Positions 1-12,240 of a DNA stretch of 64,000 bases are shown here, in pieces. Positions within the stretch are counted from its first letter, which is position 1. The number at the start of each line of letters is the position of its first letter. The position numbers and the translations under genes were made by a program. The notes under the pieces are model-generated. The model was not told the origin of the DNA. It worked only from the letters and a program-made list of their open reading frames with translations, and did no database searches. This DNA is from Hibiscus mutabilis (Eukaryota; Streptophyta; Magnoliopsida; Malvales; Malvaceae), in assembly GCA_019671005.1 (NCBI GenBank), contig CM033726.1, positions 25,368,440-25,432,439 of the forward strand, in the 5' to 3' direction.

Positions 1-280
1 ACATTAAGCTTTTTAGCTTAACTACTTCCATAATTGCATTTCAATTATTATAGCCAAAGTATTAAATCAATGTATCTTTATATGCAGAATTAACCATGTA
101 TCATGACTATCTTTAAGAGTCATGTCATCATTGTTCTGTGTTCACCAACTGTTCATATGCATAAAAATTTCTTCAACATAAACATGCTTTCAATATGATT
201 CATATCATCTATCAAATTTGTCATAAAATCATGATATCACCGGTTCATGATCATCAAGTAGTCATACTTTTATCACGTAA

Positions 281-520
281 TCATTTGCATATAATATTCT
301 TTAACATAACCATACTTTCATCATGTAATCATTTGCATATCATATCCTTTAACATAGCCATACTATCATTTTGCAATCATTTGCATATTATTTCCTTTAT
401 CATAGTCATATTTTTGTCATGCAATCATTTGCATATCATATCCTTTATCATAGTCATACTTTTGTCATGCAATCATTTGCATATCATATCATTTGTCATA
501 TAGCCCAAAGTACAAATCAT
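281..520. repeat. 48-bp tandem repeat, five units
   Basis: The core ATCATTTGCATAT starts at 281, 329, 377, 425 and 473, an exact 48-bp period. Because 48 is a multiple of three, a spurious open frame of repeated residues runs through it. The same array occurs in the right LTR of element A at 12044-12240. Each unit carries ATTTGCAT, the octamer ATGCAAAT on the other strand. Confidence 0.95.
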
Positions 521-547
521 GTGATGCCATGGTACGCAAGTCATCAT

Positions 548-775
548 GACACCGTAGTGTCTATGACGCCGTAGCATTTGTATCGCCGAAGTGACTGAAA
601 TAAGTATGTACTCGAGGACGCTCTTTGCTCCTCATATTTAAGGATGCTCTTTGCTATTTATGCTCACACATTTTGTGTTATGTAACACCGTAGTGTTTGA
701 ACTAACTCCATAGAGTCTAACTCAACTCCGTAGAGTCTTTCTCGACTCCAAAGAGTCTATCTCGCACCGTAGTAC
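548..775 (-). repeat. Array of short hairpins with CGTA/CATA/CAAA loops
   Basis: Inverted repeats on the + strand: GACAC-CGTA-GTGTC (548-561), AACAC-CGTA-GTGTT (684-697), ACTC-CATA-GAGT (705-716), ACTC-CGTA-GAGT (725-736), GACTC-CAAA-GAGTC (744-757) and an imperfect GCAC-CGTA-GTAC (764-775). On the element's sense strand (minus) the loops become UACG, UAUG and UUUG closed by C-G. Stems differ but pair; the loop class is kept. Confidence 0.8.
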
Positions 776-799
776 TATGACGCAGCTGTTAGGACTCTA

Positions 800-809
800 T
801 GGATATCCA
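800..809. other. 10-bp palindrome TGGATATCCA next to the hairpin array
   Basis: A perfect palindrome at the position where LTR C has TTGGCTAGCCAA (16647-16658), B and G have TGGCATGCCA (53997-54006, 58874-58883) and the chimeric LTR has TGGATATCCA (28931-28940). The flank CTCTATGG or similar on one side and AACTATAC on the other is shared. Confidence 0.8.
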
Positions 810-3800
810 ACTATACCAAAGATTCTCATGTGAACCTATGGTATACAAGTCATCTCGACGATACTATCAACCATAATTCACATCCCATATTTCATCTTCA
901 ATATCCAATTAATCAATACTATCAACCATAATTCGATAGTGAGCATTTCATACTCATAATCTGAAATCCGATTTATTTTAGATAAATCATTCTTCCATAT
1001 CCATGTATCACATATGTCATTTAATATCTCTTCAATCAACATACATTTTCATTATTATCAAAGTTAACTTATTGCAAGTCTTCTTTACATTATATATATA
1101 TATAAACAGATAAAAAATGCACTCATTCATTTCACATATAAAATAAATAAGTGAGAATGCACTCACCTGGGCGATTTATTAGCTTGCCTCACTAAGCTCT
1201 ATTTGATCCTTTATTTCATAATACCTCGAACCTTCTTTTGATTCAGATCCAAATTTCATTAATCACATGAATGTAAACAACATTTGTTAGATTCAAATCT
1301 AACAATTTTTTTCAAACATACTATCAAATCTAATCATTCGAATATACAAATTTCCTCTTCCCTTCCTTATATTGTCCAAAACTCATTTTGGTCCTTAATA
1401 ACTATTTAGAACTTCCATTAACCCTTTTCAAGCTTACTAATTAACCTTAGATACAAAATGTATCAATTCTCATTTTCTGGCAGATTGCACTACCTTCAAA
1501 GAAAGATTTCTATAAAATAATCTACAACATGGAATTCGATTCCGTTTATTCTGAAAGAAACTAGATTCAATAACGGTTCTAATGACATAAGCCACATAAA
1601 TTAATAAAACCAACAAAAATTATGAAAATTCTTCAAACTCCCGTCACAGAGCTGCCCTGACCAAAAACTGCTCTGTAAATTTTCTAACCTTTATCCAATT
1701 AAAATTTCATATCTTTTAACTCGGAACTCGAAACCAGTTTCCGTTTGTTGGAGGTGAAACTAGACGAACAAATATTTACATCGATATAAAATTCATCATC
1801 TAAACATTTTTTTAGAATTTATGGTGAATTTTCCAAAATTCAATCTTCTACATAGCTTTCCATAATTAACTTCTACTTTATGCTAACTTCTTCTTATTTT
1901 TCTACTTGTCAATTTAATCTCATCACTTGCTTCAAACCACCAATTCATCATCTTTTTCATCAAATAATTATTCAAAATAATTTCCTCTAATTTTCTTTCT
2001 TTGCCAAAATAGTCACTAAAATGCAAATGTAAGGATTCAAACTTCTTAACTTTGCAATTTAGTCCTCAAATCAACATTACTACCTTAATTCTATTATTTT
2101 AACTAAAAAAAATCAGATTTAATCCCCATCCAATAATTCATTTCCTATTGGTCACTTGATTTTGATAAATTGTCAAAATGGTCACTAATTCGATTCAACA
2201 TCGGTTTAGCATTCTAACATCAATTTCACATCTCCAACACCACTAATTACATAAATACGCTCAAATTTTCATAAAAATTCAGATTTGGTCCCTCAACTTT
2301 GAAGCTTGCCGAATTGGTCCCTAAGTATTCTAATTTTAATTCTAACTTTATAAAACATATTCGATTCATAAAATTTCATAATCAAAATTTTCATAAAATT
2401 TTCCCATTATTCTTCCATTTGGCCGAATTGGTCACTTGGCTTCTCTAGGCTCATTTTTCATCCACACAACATTCTAACATGCTTAAATAAAATTTCCAAC
2501 ATTTATTCTTCATTTCCAAGAATTTACACTTAAAACCCCAAATTCTTCCTATATGGCAAATTGGGTGTCTAAAATTTTCAAGGACTTTATTTTAGTCCTA
2601 ATTCCATAATTAAGCTTCTAAATTCATAATATTTTCAAATCCATCACTAGTATAATTTTCACAATATTTTCCCTAATTTACCAAGCATGCTAAAATAGTC
2701 AATTAGAAAATTAATTGAGAATTTTCCATCATAACATCAAAATCAAACTTGTAAAATCATAAATCTTCCATATTCATCCTAAATTTCAAAACCCTAAATA
2801 AAATCCCAAATTTTTGGGGTTAGGGTTCTTAACTTCATCATGAAATTAAATATAATCCAAGCTTAATTTCATCAAAACAACATTGAATTCATGTAATTCA
2901 AGTCCTAATTTCAACTTAGCACATCAATTCCCAAATTCTTTCTCATCAACAATTCAAGTAGTTCTTCACAACACCATGCAATATTGATACCAAAATGTAG
3001 AGAATTGAATGTAGAACAAATTATTCTAAAGGATCATACCTTGAATCTTGCTTTAAAGCCTTCAAAATTGCCTTGGAAAATTTTTGTGTATTTCCCCCCT
3101 TTTTCCTCTTGGTTTCGAAATGATGGAGAGAAAGATGAACAATTTTTTCATCTTCTATCTTAAAATGCCACATGTATTGATTAAATTGAATTTTTTATTC
3201 AATTTAATAATTATTCCAAAATTAACCTCCAACTAAATCATAATTTACAAGTTGCCATTCAAGTTCAATTCCAACCAAATTACATTCAACTCTACCCAAA
3301 CTAGATTGATGCTTTCACATGTGAAATTACCATATTGCCAATTGTACTTTCAAAATATTTCAAAATTGCCATTGTGATCAAATTACCAAATTACCAAACA
3401 TAGTCACTTAAATTACAAATTTTTGTCATTTTGTAAAAAATCAACTATTATAGTTAGAATCCAACTAGAAATATTAAAATAATATTTTATTAATTTTCCA
3501 TGACTCATGGAATTGTCTTTAAAAATTCCAATTCGACCTGATTACCTGATAATCACTTACTACGATTTTCCATTCTCCGAACTATCGGATAAAATTTGAA
3601 ATTCTCATATTTCTAATTTCCATAAATAAATATGATTGATATACAAAATATTCCATAATTTTGTAAAAATCAAAGTCTTGAAATTTTGACTCGGTCTAAT
3701 ATACTTATAATTTTACCTGAAATCTTTATCGGATAAAATTCTCTTAATAATCCTTAATCGACTATCCATATGAATAATATTAACTCGGACTAATTCCTTT

Positions 3801-4524
3801 TTATCAGTCTAAAGTACTGACATGAGACCTTCCCATTAGGTCACCCATCATATGCCTTGAGCACGTTAACTTTGCGATTCGATCTAAATTCAATATCTTA
3901 TACTGCATTTTTATTCCCGTAATCTATATTAGATTTTTCTCCATGATCTGTTTAATCCATGTACAGGATAAAATAATTACTGATAAATTCTTCAACACTT
4001 GGAAATGACTTTTATAACCTTTCTCTATAATATGGTAAAATTTCATAATTTTTCAGTTCGATCTGGTAATCCAAATTCTACTTAAACTTTGACTACGATT
4101 TTCCCAATAATCGAAATATCGGGTCAAACCACTAATTCCTCATTCGATCCACACCTATAGGTGCTCTATCTATTTATAAAATAAAACACCTAACTTTTGC
4201 AAAATTACAACTTTGGTCCTTCAACTTTTATATTTCCACTTCTATCGCCCAAGTTTTAAAACTTATCATTTTGGTCACTAAACTTTAACCTTGAATTCCC
4301 ATTCCAATTTTCCTTGGATTTTAACCAAATTTTGCGAGTAATCAATTTTACTCGTTCTCTATCACATGACACCTTAAAACCTCATAAACTTCTTTCCTAT
4401 AGTCCATAATTGAGAAAATCTTAACTTTTGCATTTTTGTCATTTTAGTCACTAAGTAAGCTTTTAAGCAATTATGTTAGCACTAAATAAACATTAAACAG
4501 TACTATAAATTTTGGGGTATTACA

Positions 4525-4541
4525 ATTCTCTCCCCCTTAAG
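4525..4541 (-). other. Polypurine tract of element A
   Basis: On the minus strand this reads CTTAAGGGGGAGAGAAT directly before the LTR start TGTAATACCCC. It is the expected primer site for plus-strand DNA synthesis and fixes the element's orientation. Confidence 0.85.
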
Positions 4542-4571
4542 AAAATTCATCATCGAATTTTCAAAATGCAC

Positions 4572-4736
4572 ATGGTTCAAAAAATTGCAGATACCGCTCT
4601 TTTGTTTTCTTCTCGATTTCTAAAGTAGCTAATTCTAATTTATAATTCCACTAAATAACTTTTACCAATGTCATTTTCTTAATCCTTATTCCTTTTTAAT
4701 TCTATGGGCTAAGATTTTCATCGGTTCTTCTTCATA
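4572..4736 (-). pseudogene. pol: Integrase chromodomain remnant of element A
   Basis: Minus-strand translation gives YEEEPMKILA, then after a frame break LVKVI, a stop where Trp-neighbouring residues should be, and WNYKLELATLEIEKKTKERY. This follows the chromodomain at the integrase C terminus of chromoviruses (EEP.KIL..E...LRNK...LVKV.W.NH..EEATWE.E). It lies just before the PPT, as expected for Tekay, and stops plus a frameshift make it a pseudogene. The rest of integrase and RNase H, which should lie between here and 4870, has been lost. Confidence 0.75.
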
Positions 4737-4869
4737 CGTCAAATATCAGGTTATAGTTCAACTTCCTTTCCCACAATCCTGTGTTCTCAATAATTTAGGC
4801 TTGTAACTTATCTTCAAAGATCAGAATAGTTCAATCTAACTATTTTCCTAAAAAAAATTCTTTTTTTTC

Positions 4870-5318
4870 ACCATGAACTGGTCCAAGTAGGGTTGAGACA
4901 CCCTATTCAACAAATTCTTATATGTGGCAAAGCGTTTGTAAGTCCAAACGACATCATTAAGAACTCGTAGTGTCCATAACGAGTCTTGGGTTCCATCTTT
5001 GATATATTTTCTTCCTTAACTTTTAACTAATAATAACCCAATTAAAGATCAATCCTTTAGGAACACAGCTGTACCTTGATACTAGTCAAACAAATCCCCA
5101 ATCCTTGGCAACAGATTATTTATTCTTTATTGTTACCCTATTTAGCTTTCGATGATCTCTACTTAATCGTCAAGAATCATCTTTCTTCTTTACGAATAAT
5201 ACTGAATCACTTCATAGTAACTCACTTAATTGAATATAACTCCAATCTAATAGCTCTTACAGCTGAGCTTTCAACTTCTCTAACTGGGTTGTTGCCATTC
5301 TATAAGATGCTATCAATA
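4870..5318 (-). pseudogene. pol: Reverse transcriptase remnant of element A (first half)
   Basis: Minus-strand DNA here parallels the RT of element C at 13218-13640: the stretch around 4945-5005 (CCAAACGACATCATTAAGAA and neighbouring sequence) matches the C region encoding FGLTNAPAAF and the upstream residues. Many indels and stops remain and no frame is open. The gene is interrupted at 5324 by the X solo LTR and resumes at 10736; the 5-bp duplication CCTAC flanks the break. Confidence 0.7.
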
Positions 5319-5323
5319 CCTAC
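5319..5323. repeat. Target-site duplication CCTAC, left
   Basis: CCTAC immediately precedes the LTR start TGTAACACCC; the same five bases follow the LTR end at 10731-10735. Five bases is the normal duplication for gypsy-type elements. Confidence 0.9.
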
Positions 5324-8300
5324 TGTAACACCCCCATCCGATTTAGTAGTAAGTCGACTGAAGAGTGTTACGGGGAACACTGAAATCATGAATAATTTAA
5401 AACTTTTCAAGAACTCATCCCTATTAGATGAGTTGAGTGACTAACAAGGCATTTAAACGTTCATATATTATCATACAACAATCATATGTAATTTTATTCG
5501 CTAAGTTACCAACTTGGTTATACATTTGCAAATCTACATTTAAGGATGTCTATTGTTTAAACATGTGACCATGCATAGCATTCAGATATCATACTTAGAC
5601 AAGAACATATTCTTTTATACCCAATTTCGTTACGTTCAAGTCATGTAGATGTTTCATGTAGGTTTAACTAGTCATGCTTTTATGTACATACATTCAATCC
5701 AATCTCAAGCAAGCATAACATGTTTATCGTTCGCGATAAGTTACCACCTAGACCTCATATTTAATCATATAAGCATAAGCAAGTTCCTTATTCATTATAG
5801 GTCTTTACTTTGATTGGTTACTTTTAATTTTCATTCAAAGTTAACTACTACATACCCATGAACGTGTGACATTCGAATAGCATACAATGGCTAGCAAGTG
5901 TTCACTTAATCTCAGAGTTCCTATATGCTCAGCTTACTATTCCATTCACAAGAAAATTAGGTCATTACATACTTCAAATTTAATCAATCAAGTCTTCGCA
6001 CATTAGAGGCCAATTTCATAATAATATACAAGCTTTCAAAATATCAAATGCATGGCCTAGTTTAACAATATACAAATCTAGGTGCCACCAACTAGGAGAA
6101 ATACAAACAAGTATGGATTCATACTTGTGCTTCTACTTGTGCCTTACTTCAAGCTCAAGGAATCTAACTTCAGGATCAAGCAAACGGTCAAATCCTTTAT
6201 TTTGTAGGGTTGGAAGAATGGAGACAAGAGTGATAAGTACAAAAATGTACTTAGTGAGGTAGCTCTAATTCTAACCAATTATTTATCCAAGTTCCATTTA
6301 AATGGAGTTTGACCCTAGATAAGGTTTGCAAGCATTTCTTGTAATAAAACAAGTAATTATCAAGAAGCATGTTATCAAGTCATTGTTTTCAAGCATACCA
6401 AGCAATTGTCAAGTAACCAATTATCAAATCATTTGAGTAGCATGCAAGCATAACAATCAATTGTCAAGTAACAAGTTATCAAGTAGCATTCTTTTACAAG
6501 ACAGTTCAAGTATATACATTAACATTTGGAGCCCTTATCTTAAGTAACAAGTACACATAATTCCCAATGGCAAAACAGTCCATATATCATGTAATCTAAC
6601 CAACTCAGTCCATATCTTCATGTACAAAGTTTACATGGAAGCAACATTTATGTATACATAATTAGCATACACAAAACAGTCCAATTCAAGCATTATTCAG
6701 GTTATTCCAAGCAGCAACTCATGTATACATAATTAACAAACACAAAACAGTCCAATTCGAGCATTATTCATGTTTACACACAATTAAAACAATCAATATT
6801 TTCATGTACAAGGTGTACATGGCAGCAACCCTCAAGAATTCAAGTAAGATCAAGATCTATTGCAAGTATCAATCATGTAGCAAGAAGTTCAAGTATACAA
6901 GTCAAGTAACAAGTATTTCAAGTACGAGTTTGTATATCAAGAAATTCAAGTATTCAAGTAAACTTTATGCTTCATTTATTTCTCATTTGTTTTCTTCAAA
7001 CATCATGCTCACCAAGAGCTTCTTTAAACATTATGCCTTCCGAGAGCTTTCTTTAAACATTATACAACATATTCAAGATTTGCTTTTTGAATTTCTTATT
7101 CAATTTCTCAATAAGGTTCATATCTTTTTAACATGTTTTCCTTGGATTACAATTGGTCATGAATAACATTGGTCCGTGTTTGACCATAAAGGCCTAAGAG
7201 ATACTTAGCTCAAAGCACATAGCAATGGCTAATATTGAAAACATGTCAATCCTATACTTCTCACTATCCAACCATCTGTCACCACTCCGTACAACTCCCC
7301 CGTTACCTCAAACTGTCGCCAATAACATATTTCATGTAATGGGGCATCCCCCGAGCCGTGGCTCATGGACCGTAGTCCCGAGTATACCATGCATCATACC
7401 ATTGTATCCAATGACTTCCTTTGTAGGCAACTTAAGTATCTTAGCTCCTATTAAAAGTTGGAGTGTATTTTATACTTTAAAGCTTGTTGTTGTTTCTTAT
7501 GTTCCATGCTTTCATGTTCAAGGTAAGACAATTCATGTTCAAGGATTATATTCAAGCAAGTATTTCAAGATCAAGCTTAGCCCTTAGGCCAGTTGAGCCT
7601 TAGCTCTGCAATTACTTTTCACGTTTTCAAGTGTTTCATGTTCAAGGCAAGGCAATTCATGTTCAAGGATCATATTCAAGCAATACACATTTTTATCAAG
7701 TCAAGTATAACCATATTGCATTTCAAGATTTTCATTCAAGAAAAGTTTACAAATAGTACTCATGAATTCAAGTAAGAATATAATTCATATTTTCTTCACA
7801 CATGTAAAACAACCCAATTTTACACCTATTGTCACCTAACATGGCAGCATTTACAATCATACACTCATACATGTAAAACAGCCTCATTTTACACCTATTG
7901 TCACCTAGCATGGCAGTAAGGTATGTATGTTCTGTTAGCATACTTAAACAATCCATTTTAATCACAGGTAAGCAATACATGGCAACAAGGTATGAAGATT
8001 CCATTAAATACAAATATACACATATACAAGCAAAACAGTCCATGATGACCTCTAATTTATTCAAATCCATCCATTTTACATGTTTATACATTTTAACATT
8101 TCAAGATAGCTCATAATTTGATCACACATTGACAAAACAGTCCATATAGTATCCTTATACATTTTAACATTTCAAGACAGCTCATAATTTTGCAATTTAA
8201 CTTGTTATTCAAGTAAACATTTTACATATGCCATCTTAGACATCAAGCAAGGTCTTTATTTCATGACTTAATTCATGTTATCAAGTATTTTCATCACAGA

Positions 8301-10730
8301 AATCCATACAAGCAAGCATTCGATGGTTCACACCCAAGGCATCAAGAATCAAGCATTTACATCATAGCGCACTATCAAGCAGGCATTATAATAAGTCATA
8401 TCCAAGGCATGGAATCATACATTTGTTTTCACTTTCTTTCTAATTAATTTATCAATTTGCATGCTATTACTTACTCACAGTTTTAGTTTAGTCCAATCTT
8501 CCCTTTTACTCATATTCAATTTACTTTAAACTCATTGTCATGGCATATTAGTAGCAAGAATATATATATATATATATTTGGTTAGGACCTAAGTCCTAAT
8601 CCCACAATAACTACACTCACTATACTCCAAGCTAGCTTATTTGTCTTGTATCCAAATACCCTTGTTATTAGCTTTCGAATGCTCCACTCTCTCTTCCTCC
8701 ACAAGATTTACTCATTGCTCTAACAATTCATACAAGTAAATACATGTCGAACACGGTATATTGAGCATAATAATTACCCATCTCAAGCAGTCAAATGTGT
8801 TCACACAATCACTTAACATGGCAACAATATTCATATATTTCATGTAAGAAACATGCAGCATTTTCATATATATACATTAATGCACATTACTACAATTGTT
8901 TACATTCCAATTTGGGCAAATAGGGCATTAACCAAACTATTTACAAAACAGTTTACAGATTGTCCAAGACATCTAAACTGATGCTACCAGGTAGTAGGTG
9001 CACTGCTTACTTAATGTGCATAACTTTCATTCCGTATGTCGGAATTTCAATTGGTTTACACCGTTGGAAAGATAACTTAATTGTCTTTGTAACCATATAG
9101 GCCTTGCATTTTAGTTCTTTTCCAATTAATACAGTGTTTAGCTTAAAGACAGGGTAATTTACAACACTGGACAGTTTGAACTATGCCTAGTGTTTCTTCC
9201 CTACAATTCATTCTACAATCCAGAATTCAGTTCTGTTTTCTCCTAATGAATTTAGACATGTTAAGGCACTGTCCATAAAAATTTCAGACTTAAATTCCCT
9301 TTATACAATTTATGGTGATTTTTCAAAGTTACTGCCCAGAACAGAGTATTCTAGGAAGATTACACTAGTTTAAGTTTCTAGCTTCATAATTCCTCTAACA
9401 AGATTCTAACATTGTAATTCAACTTATTTTCATGTTCCTACATGTCTAGGCCAGTCTAATTTACCTATCAATGTGATTATAACAGGGCATTATAGTGCTA
9501 TGTTCAATTTGATCTATTTGATCACCAACATTCCTCTAATTCACCATTTGAGCAGTCCATTACCTAGCTTTAACTAATCCAATTATATGAATTCATTTTC
9601 CAGCAAGCTATTTACTCCATTCAAGTCTCAATTCACTTAGCAATGTGATCAAAACAGGGCAGCATCAATTTGATCACTAATTTACTTCCTAACCACAATT
9701 AATTTATAAGAATTGATAGTTCAATTCTGTCCAGCAATGACCAACTTGTAAATCAATCAAATACGTACACCACATATGCCCAAATTTTCATGTACAAACA
9801 TATATACAATCAAGCAAATTTAACATGGTTCTAATGTATCCAAATCTGCCTAATCTTTATATTTTAGAAATCAATGTGGCTACATTCAATTTAAATGCCA
9901 CTTTATAATCCGAAATGATCCTTTTACTAACTCAGTCAATCTCAACAACTTTAAGACTCAAAATCAAACAACTTAACATCTTGATCTACTTAAAAAGTTT
10001 ACAAAAACATGATAGTTGGACATGCATACTATTCGAAATAATCAGGAGGGTTTCTAGCATGAGTTAATTTTTCCAACAATCTAATAGTTATAAAACACAT
10101 AGAGACATCATAATTAAATTCACAATTTAAATCTTTAAATAAAAAAGAGAAGAGAATTCTTACCCTCTTCTTCAAGTTACTCAAGCAATGACTCCAAGAA
10201 TGACTTAATTAAACTTAAACCCTTAGTTTCCATGACAAAGTTTTCACTTTCTTTCAATGTTTTTGTTTCGGTCTCCAAGGGTAGAAAGAAGAAGATGATA
10301 ACCACTTGGTTATTTCTTCTCCCTTTGACCGATTCTAGCCACTCCCCTTGCACATGTTTCTTTCTCACAATGACACATATTATAATCCCCAAGTTTCCAT
10401 TAATTTTACATGCAAATCTTCCCTAATTTAAACTTTGCAAGATAGTCATTTCAATTTAGTTAACAAACTATTCAAATTTCATTTCCTCACTTTTTGGTCC
10501 TAATTCACTCAATTTAATCCTATCTTGCTCAATTAGTCTTGAGAGATAGTTTAATAATAATTTAACTAGAATTTATGTTCTATAATCGAACACACAATTA
10601 TATTATTCAATTTAGCTAATTATTAATCTAATTTCTTTTTTTTACATATATCCAAATGCTTAATCTTCGAAGGACCATTTTGGGTACAAGAATCATTGGA
10701 TACTGTAAACTCAGTTTTAGGGATGTTACA
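5324..10730 (-). mobile_element. Complete solo LTR, Tekay-like family X (5407 bp)
   Basis: It begins TGTAACACCCCCATCC and ends GGGATGTTACA, flanked by CCTAC on both sides, and carries no gag or pol, so it is a solo LTR inserted in the RT of element A. The length is large for a solo LTR. Inside: tandem duplications of about 70 bp (6672/6743; 7801/7870 with period 69; 8091/8162 with period 71), CAAGTA-rich low complexity (6830-6960), hairpins GAGCC-GT-GGCTC (7353-7364) and GGAC-CGTA-GTCC (7367-7378), an AT microsatellite near 8560, and a donor-like GG/GTAAGAAT on the minus strand (10155-10170). Open frames at 7225 and 7768 follow the repeats and are not genes. Orientation is inferred from the LTR ends. 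Confidence 0.9.
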
Positions 10731-10735
10731 CCTAC
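10731..10735. repeat. Target-site duplication CCTAC, right
   Basis: Matches 5319-5323 exactly and restores the interrupted RT region of element A. Confidence 0.9.
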
Positions 10736-11160
10736 TTTATTCTCGAATGAACGTCAGTATCGAACTGTACCTCTCAATCTGGAGGTAATCCTAGCAATTC
10801 ATCCGAAAACACATTTGGAAAATTTCCTTACAATCAGGGTATTCTCTATCTTCTTATAATTACTATACCAGTTCTCTATTATACAGATAATTCATCCTGA
10901 ATAGAAGTTAACTATCATATTTATTTCACTATGTTGTATCCACTATGGGTTTTTCTTAATCCTTAAAAATTTGTCAACTGACGAAATCTAACAGCATCTT
11001 ATTTTTATTTTTTTATAACCATTAGAGTCTCATTCATACTATTGAGGAGCTACACCAAGGTATACAAGAAATATATCAGTAGCATCACATCTTAGGGGCA
11101 TGCACACTTTAACAAAATCATATTGGATTCGGTTTAACCTCCAAAATCAGCTAAACCTTT
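10736..11160 (-). pseudogene. RT upstream remnant and 5' leader of element A
   Basis: 10736-10870 continues the pol sequence broken at 5318 and parallels C around 13640-13760 (the region before RT). From about 11090 to 11160 it parallels the C leader at 15420-15497 (both end in CTAAACCT near the PBS). Gag, protease and most of the leader are missing, so the element had an internal deletion besides the insertion. Confidence 0.6.
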
Positions 11161-11172
11161 GCTCTGATATCA
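11161..11172 (-). other. Primer binding site of element A (initiator Met tRNA)
   Basis: GCTCTGATATCA is the complement of TGGTATCAGAGC with one change. It lies five bases from the LTR start at 11178. A PBS matching the 3' end of tRNA-iMet is usual for Tekay/Del chromoviruses. Confidence 0.85.
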
Positions 11173-11177
11173 CTAAA

Positions 11178-12240
11178 TGTAACACCCTCAACATATATTC
11201 GATATTCGAATACACATTAAAGATGTTACTAATTGATTTACACTGATTTTCAGACTTGTAATTTTTTTTTAAAAAAATCACTACGCGATAAATGACCAAT
11301 TAAGTTTAAAATTGTTTAAAGCATATTTTTTAATATTTTTAATTCCTCAAACTAAGTCATGTTGCTAGATCATATATCCACGTTAACTTATAAATAAAGT
11401 ATAAAAATCTAATTATACAGGATAGCTACTTATTTAATTTCTATACATGCCCCACTAGACTAGGATGTGGTGATACTTACTGATAATACAGACTAACTTG
11501 ATCCAATAATGTGCAGCTCCTCCTCTGCTATCTAGTTCGAAGTACCTACCTGTGATACAAAACACACGTTAAATACAATTTAGTGAAACATAATCATAAT
11601 AATATGAACAATAATTATAATAACACAGTTCTGCAGGATGGCAAATGATTTTCATTTGCAATTGTTAACATTTTATCATTTATAGAACTACCTTACTTGT
11701 ATAGTTCATTTGATCAATATAATATTCCAATCACAAGATTTGATATGTTTTACCAGTTTTGTGTACATTAAGCTTTTTAGCTTAACTACTTGCATAATTG
11801 CATTTCAATTATTATAGCCAAAGTATTAAATCAAGCTATATGTATATGCAAAATTAACCATGTATCATGACTGTCTTAAGAGTCATGTCATCATTATTCT
11901 ATGTTCATCAAGTGTTCATATGCATACAAATTTCTTCAACATAAACATGCTTTCAATATGATTCATAACATCTATCAAATTTGTCATAAAATCTTGATAT
12001 CACCGGTTCATGGTCATCAAGTAGTCATACTTTTATCACGTAATCATTTGCATATCATATTCTTTAACATAACCATACTTTCATCATGCAATCATTTGCA
12101 TATCATATCCTTTAACATAGCCATGCTTTCGTTTTGCAATCATTTGCATATTATTTCCTTTATCATAGTCATATTTTTGTCATGCAATCATTTGCATATC
12201 AAATCCTTTATCATAGTCATACTTTTGTCATGCAATCATT
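11178..12240 (-). mobile_element. Right (5') LTR of element A, truncated
   Basis: It starts TGTAACACCCTCAAC next to the PBS, and from 11765 on matches the left LTR from base 1 with few differences. It stops abruptly at 12240 within the fifth 48-bp repeat unit, where RNase H-side sequence of element C begins. About 4 kb of this LTR is gone, including the U3 side. Confidence 0.85.
12044..12240. repeat. 48-bp tandem repeat, right LTR copy
   Basis: Units start at 12044, 12092, 12140, 12188 and 12236, the same 48-bp period as 281-520. The last unit is cut by the junction with element C. Confidence 0.9.

Larger units (their letters stand above)
1..4524 (-). mobile_element. Tekay-type LTR, left (3') LTR of element A, cut by window start
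   Basis: The right edge reads TTTTGGGGTATTACA and is followed by a polypurine tract in minus orientation, so this is the 3' LTR of a minus-strand element. The TG-side edge lies outside the window. Base 1 aligns with 11765 in the right LTR, which starts at 11178, so about 587 bp are missing and the whole LTR would be near 5.1 kb. Inside are a 48-bp tandem array (281-520), a block of short hairpins (548-775), a 10-bp palindrome (800-809), a donor-like GTGAGT (1159-1172) and a second donor-like site AAG/GTATGA (3031-3042, minus strand). No coding region is seen. Assignment to Tekay rests on the LTR ends, PBS and chromodomain remnant of the same element. Confidence 0.85.

Noticed and set aside
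195..503. ORF of about 100 codons with repeated SCNHLHIISF residues
   Set aside because: It arises from the 48-bp repeat whose period is a multiple of three; no homology and no start context.
281..520. CRISPR-like array (regular 48-bp repeats)
   Set aside because: There are no unique spacers; units are contiguous and degenerate, lie inside an LTR and recur in its partner LTR in a plant genome.
7768..8091. ORF of about 107 codons on the minus strand
   Set aside because: It follows the 69-bp duplication in the X solo LTR; repeat-born frame.
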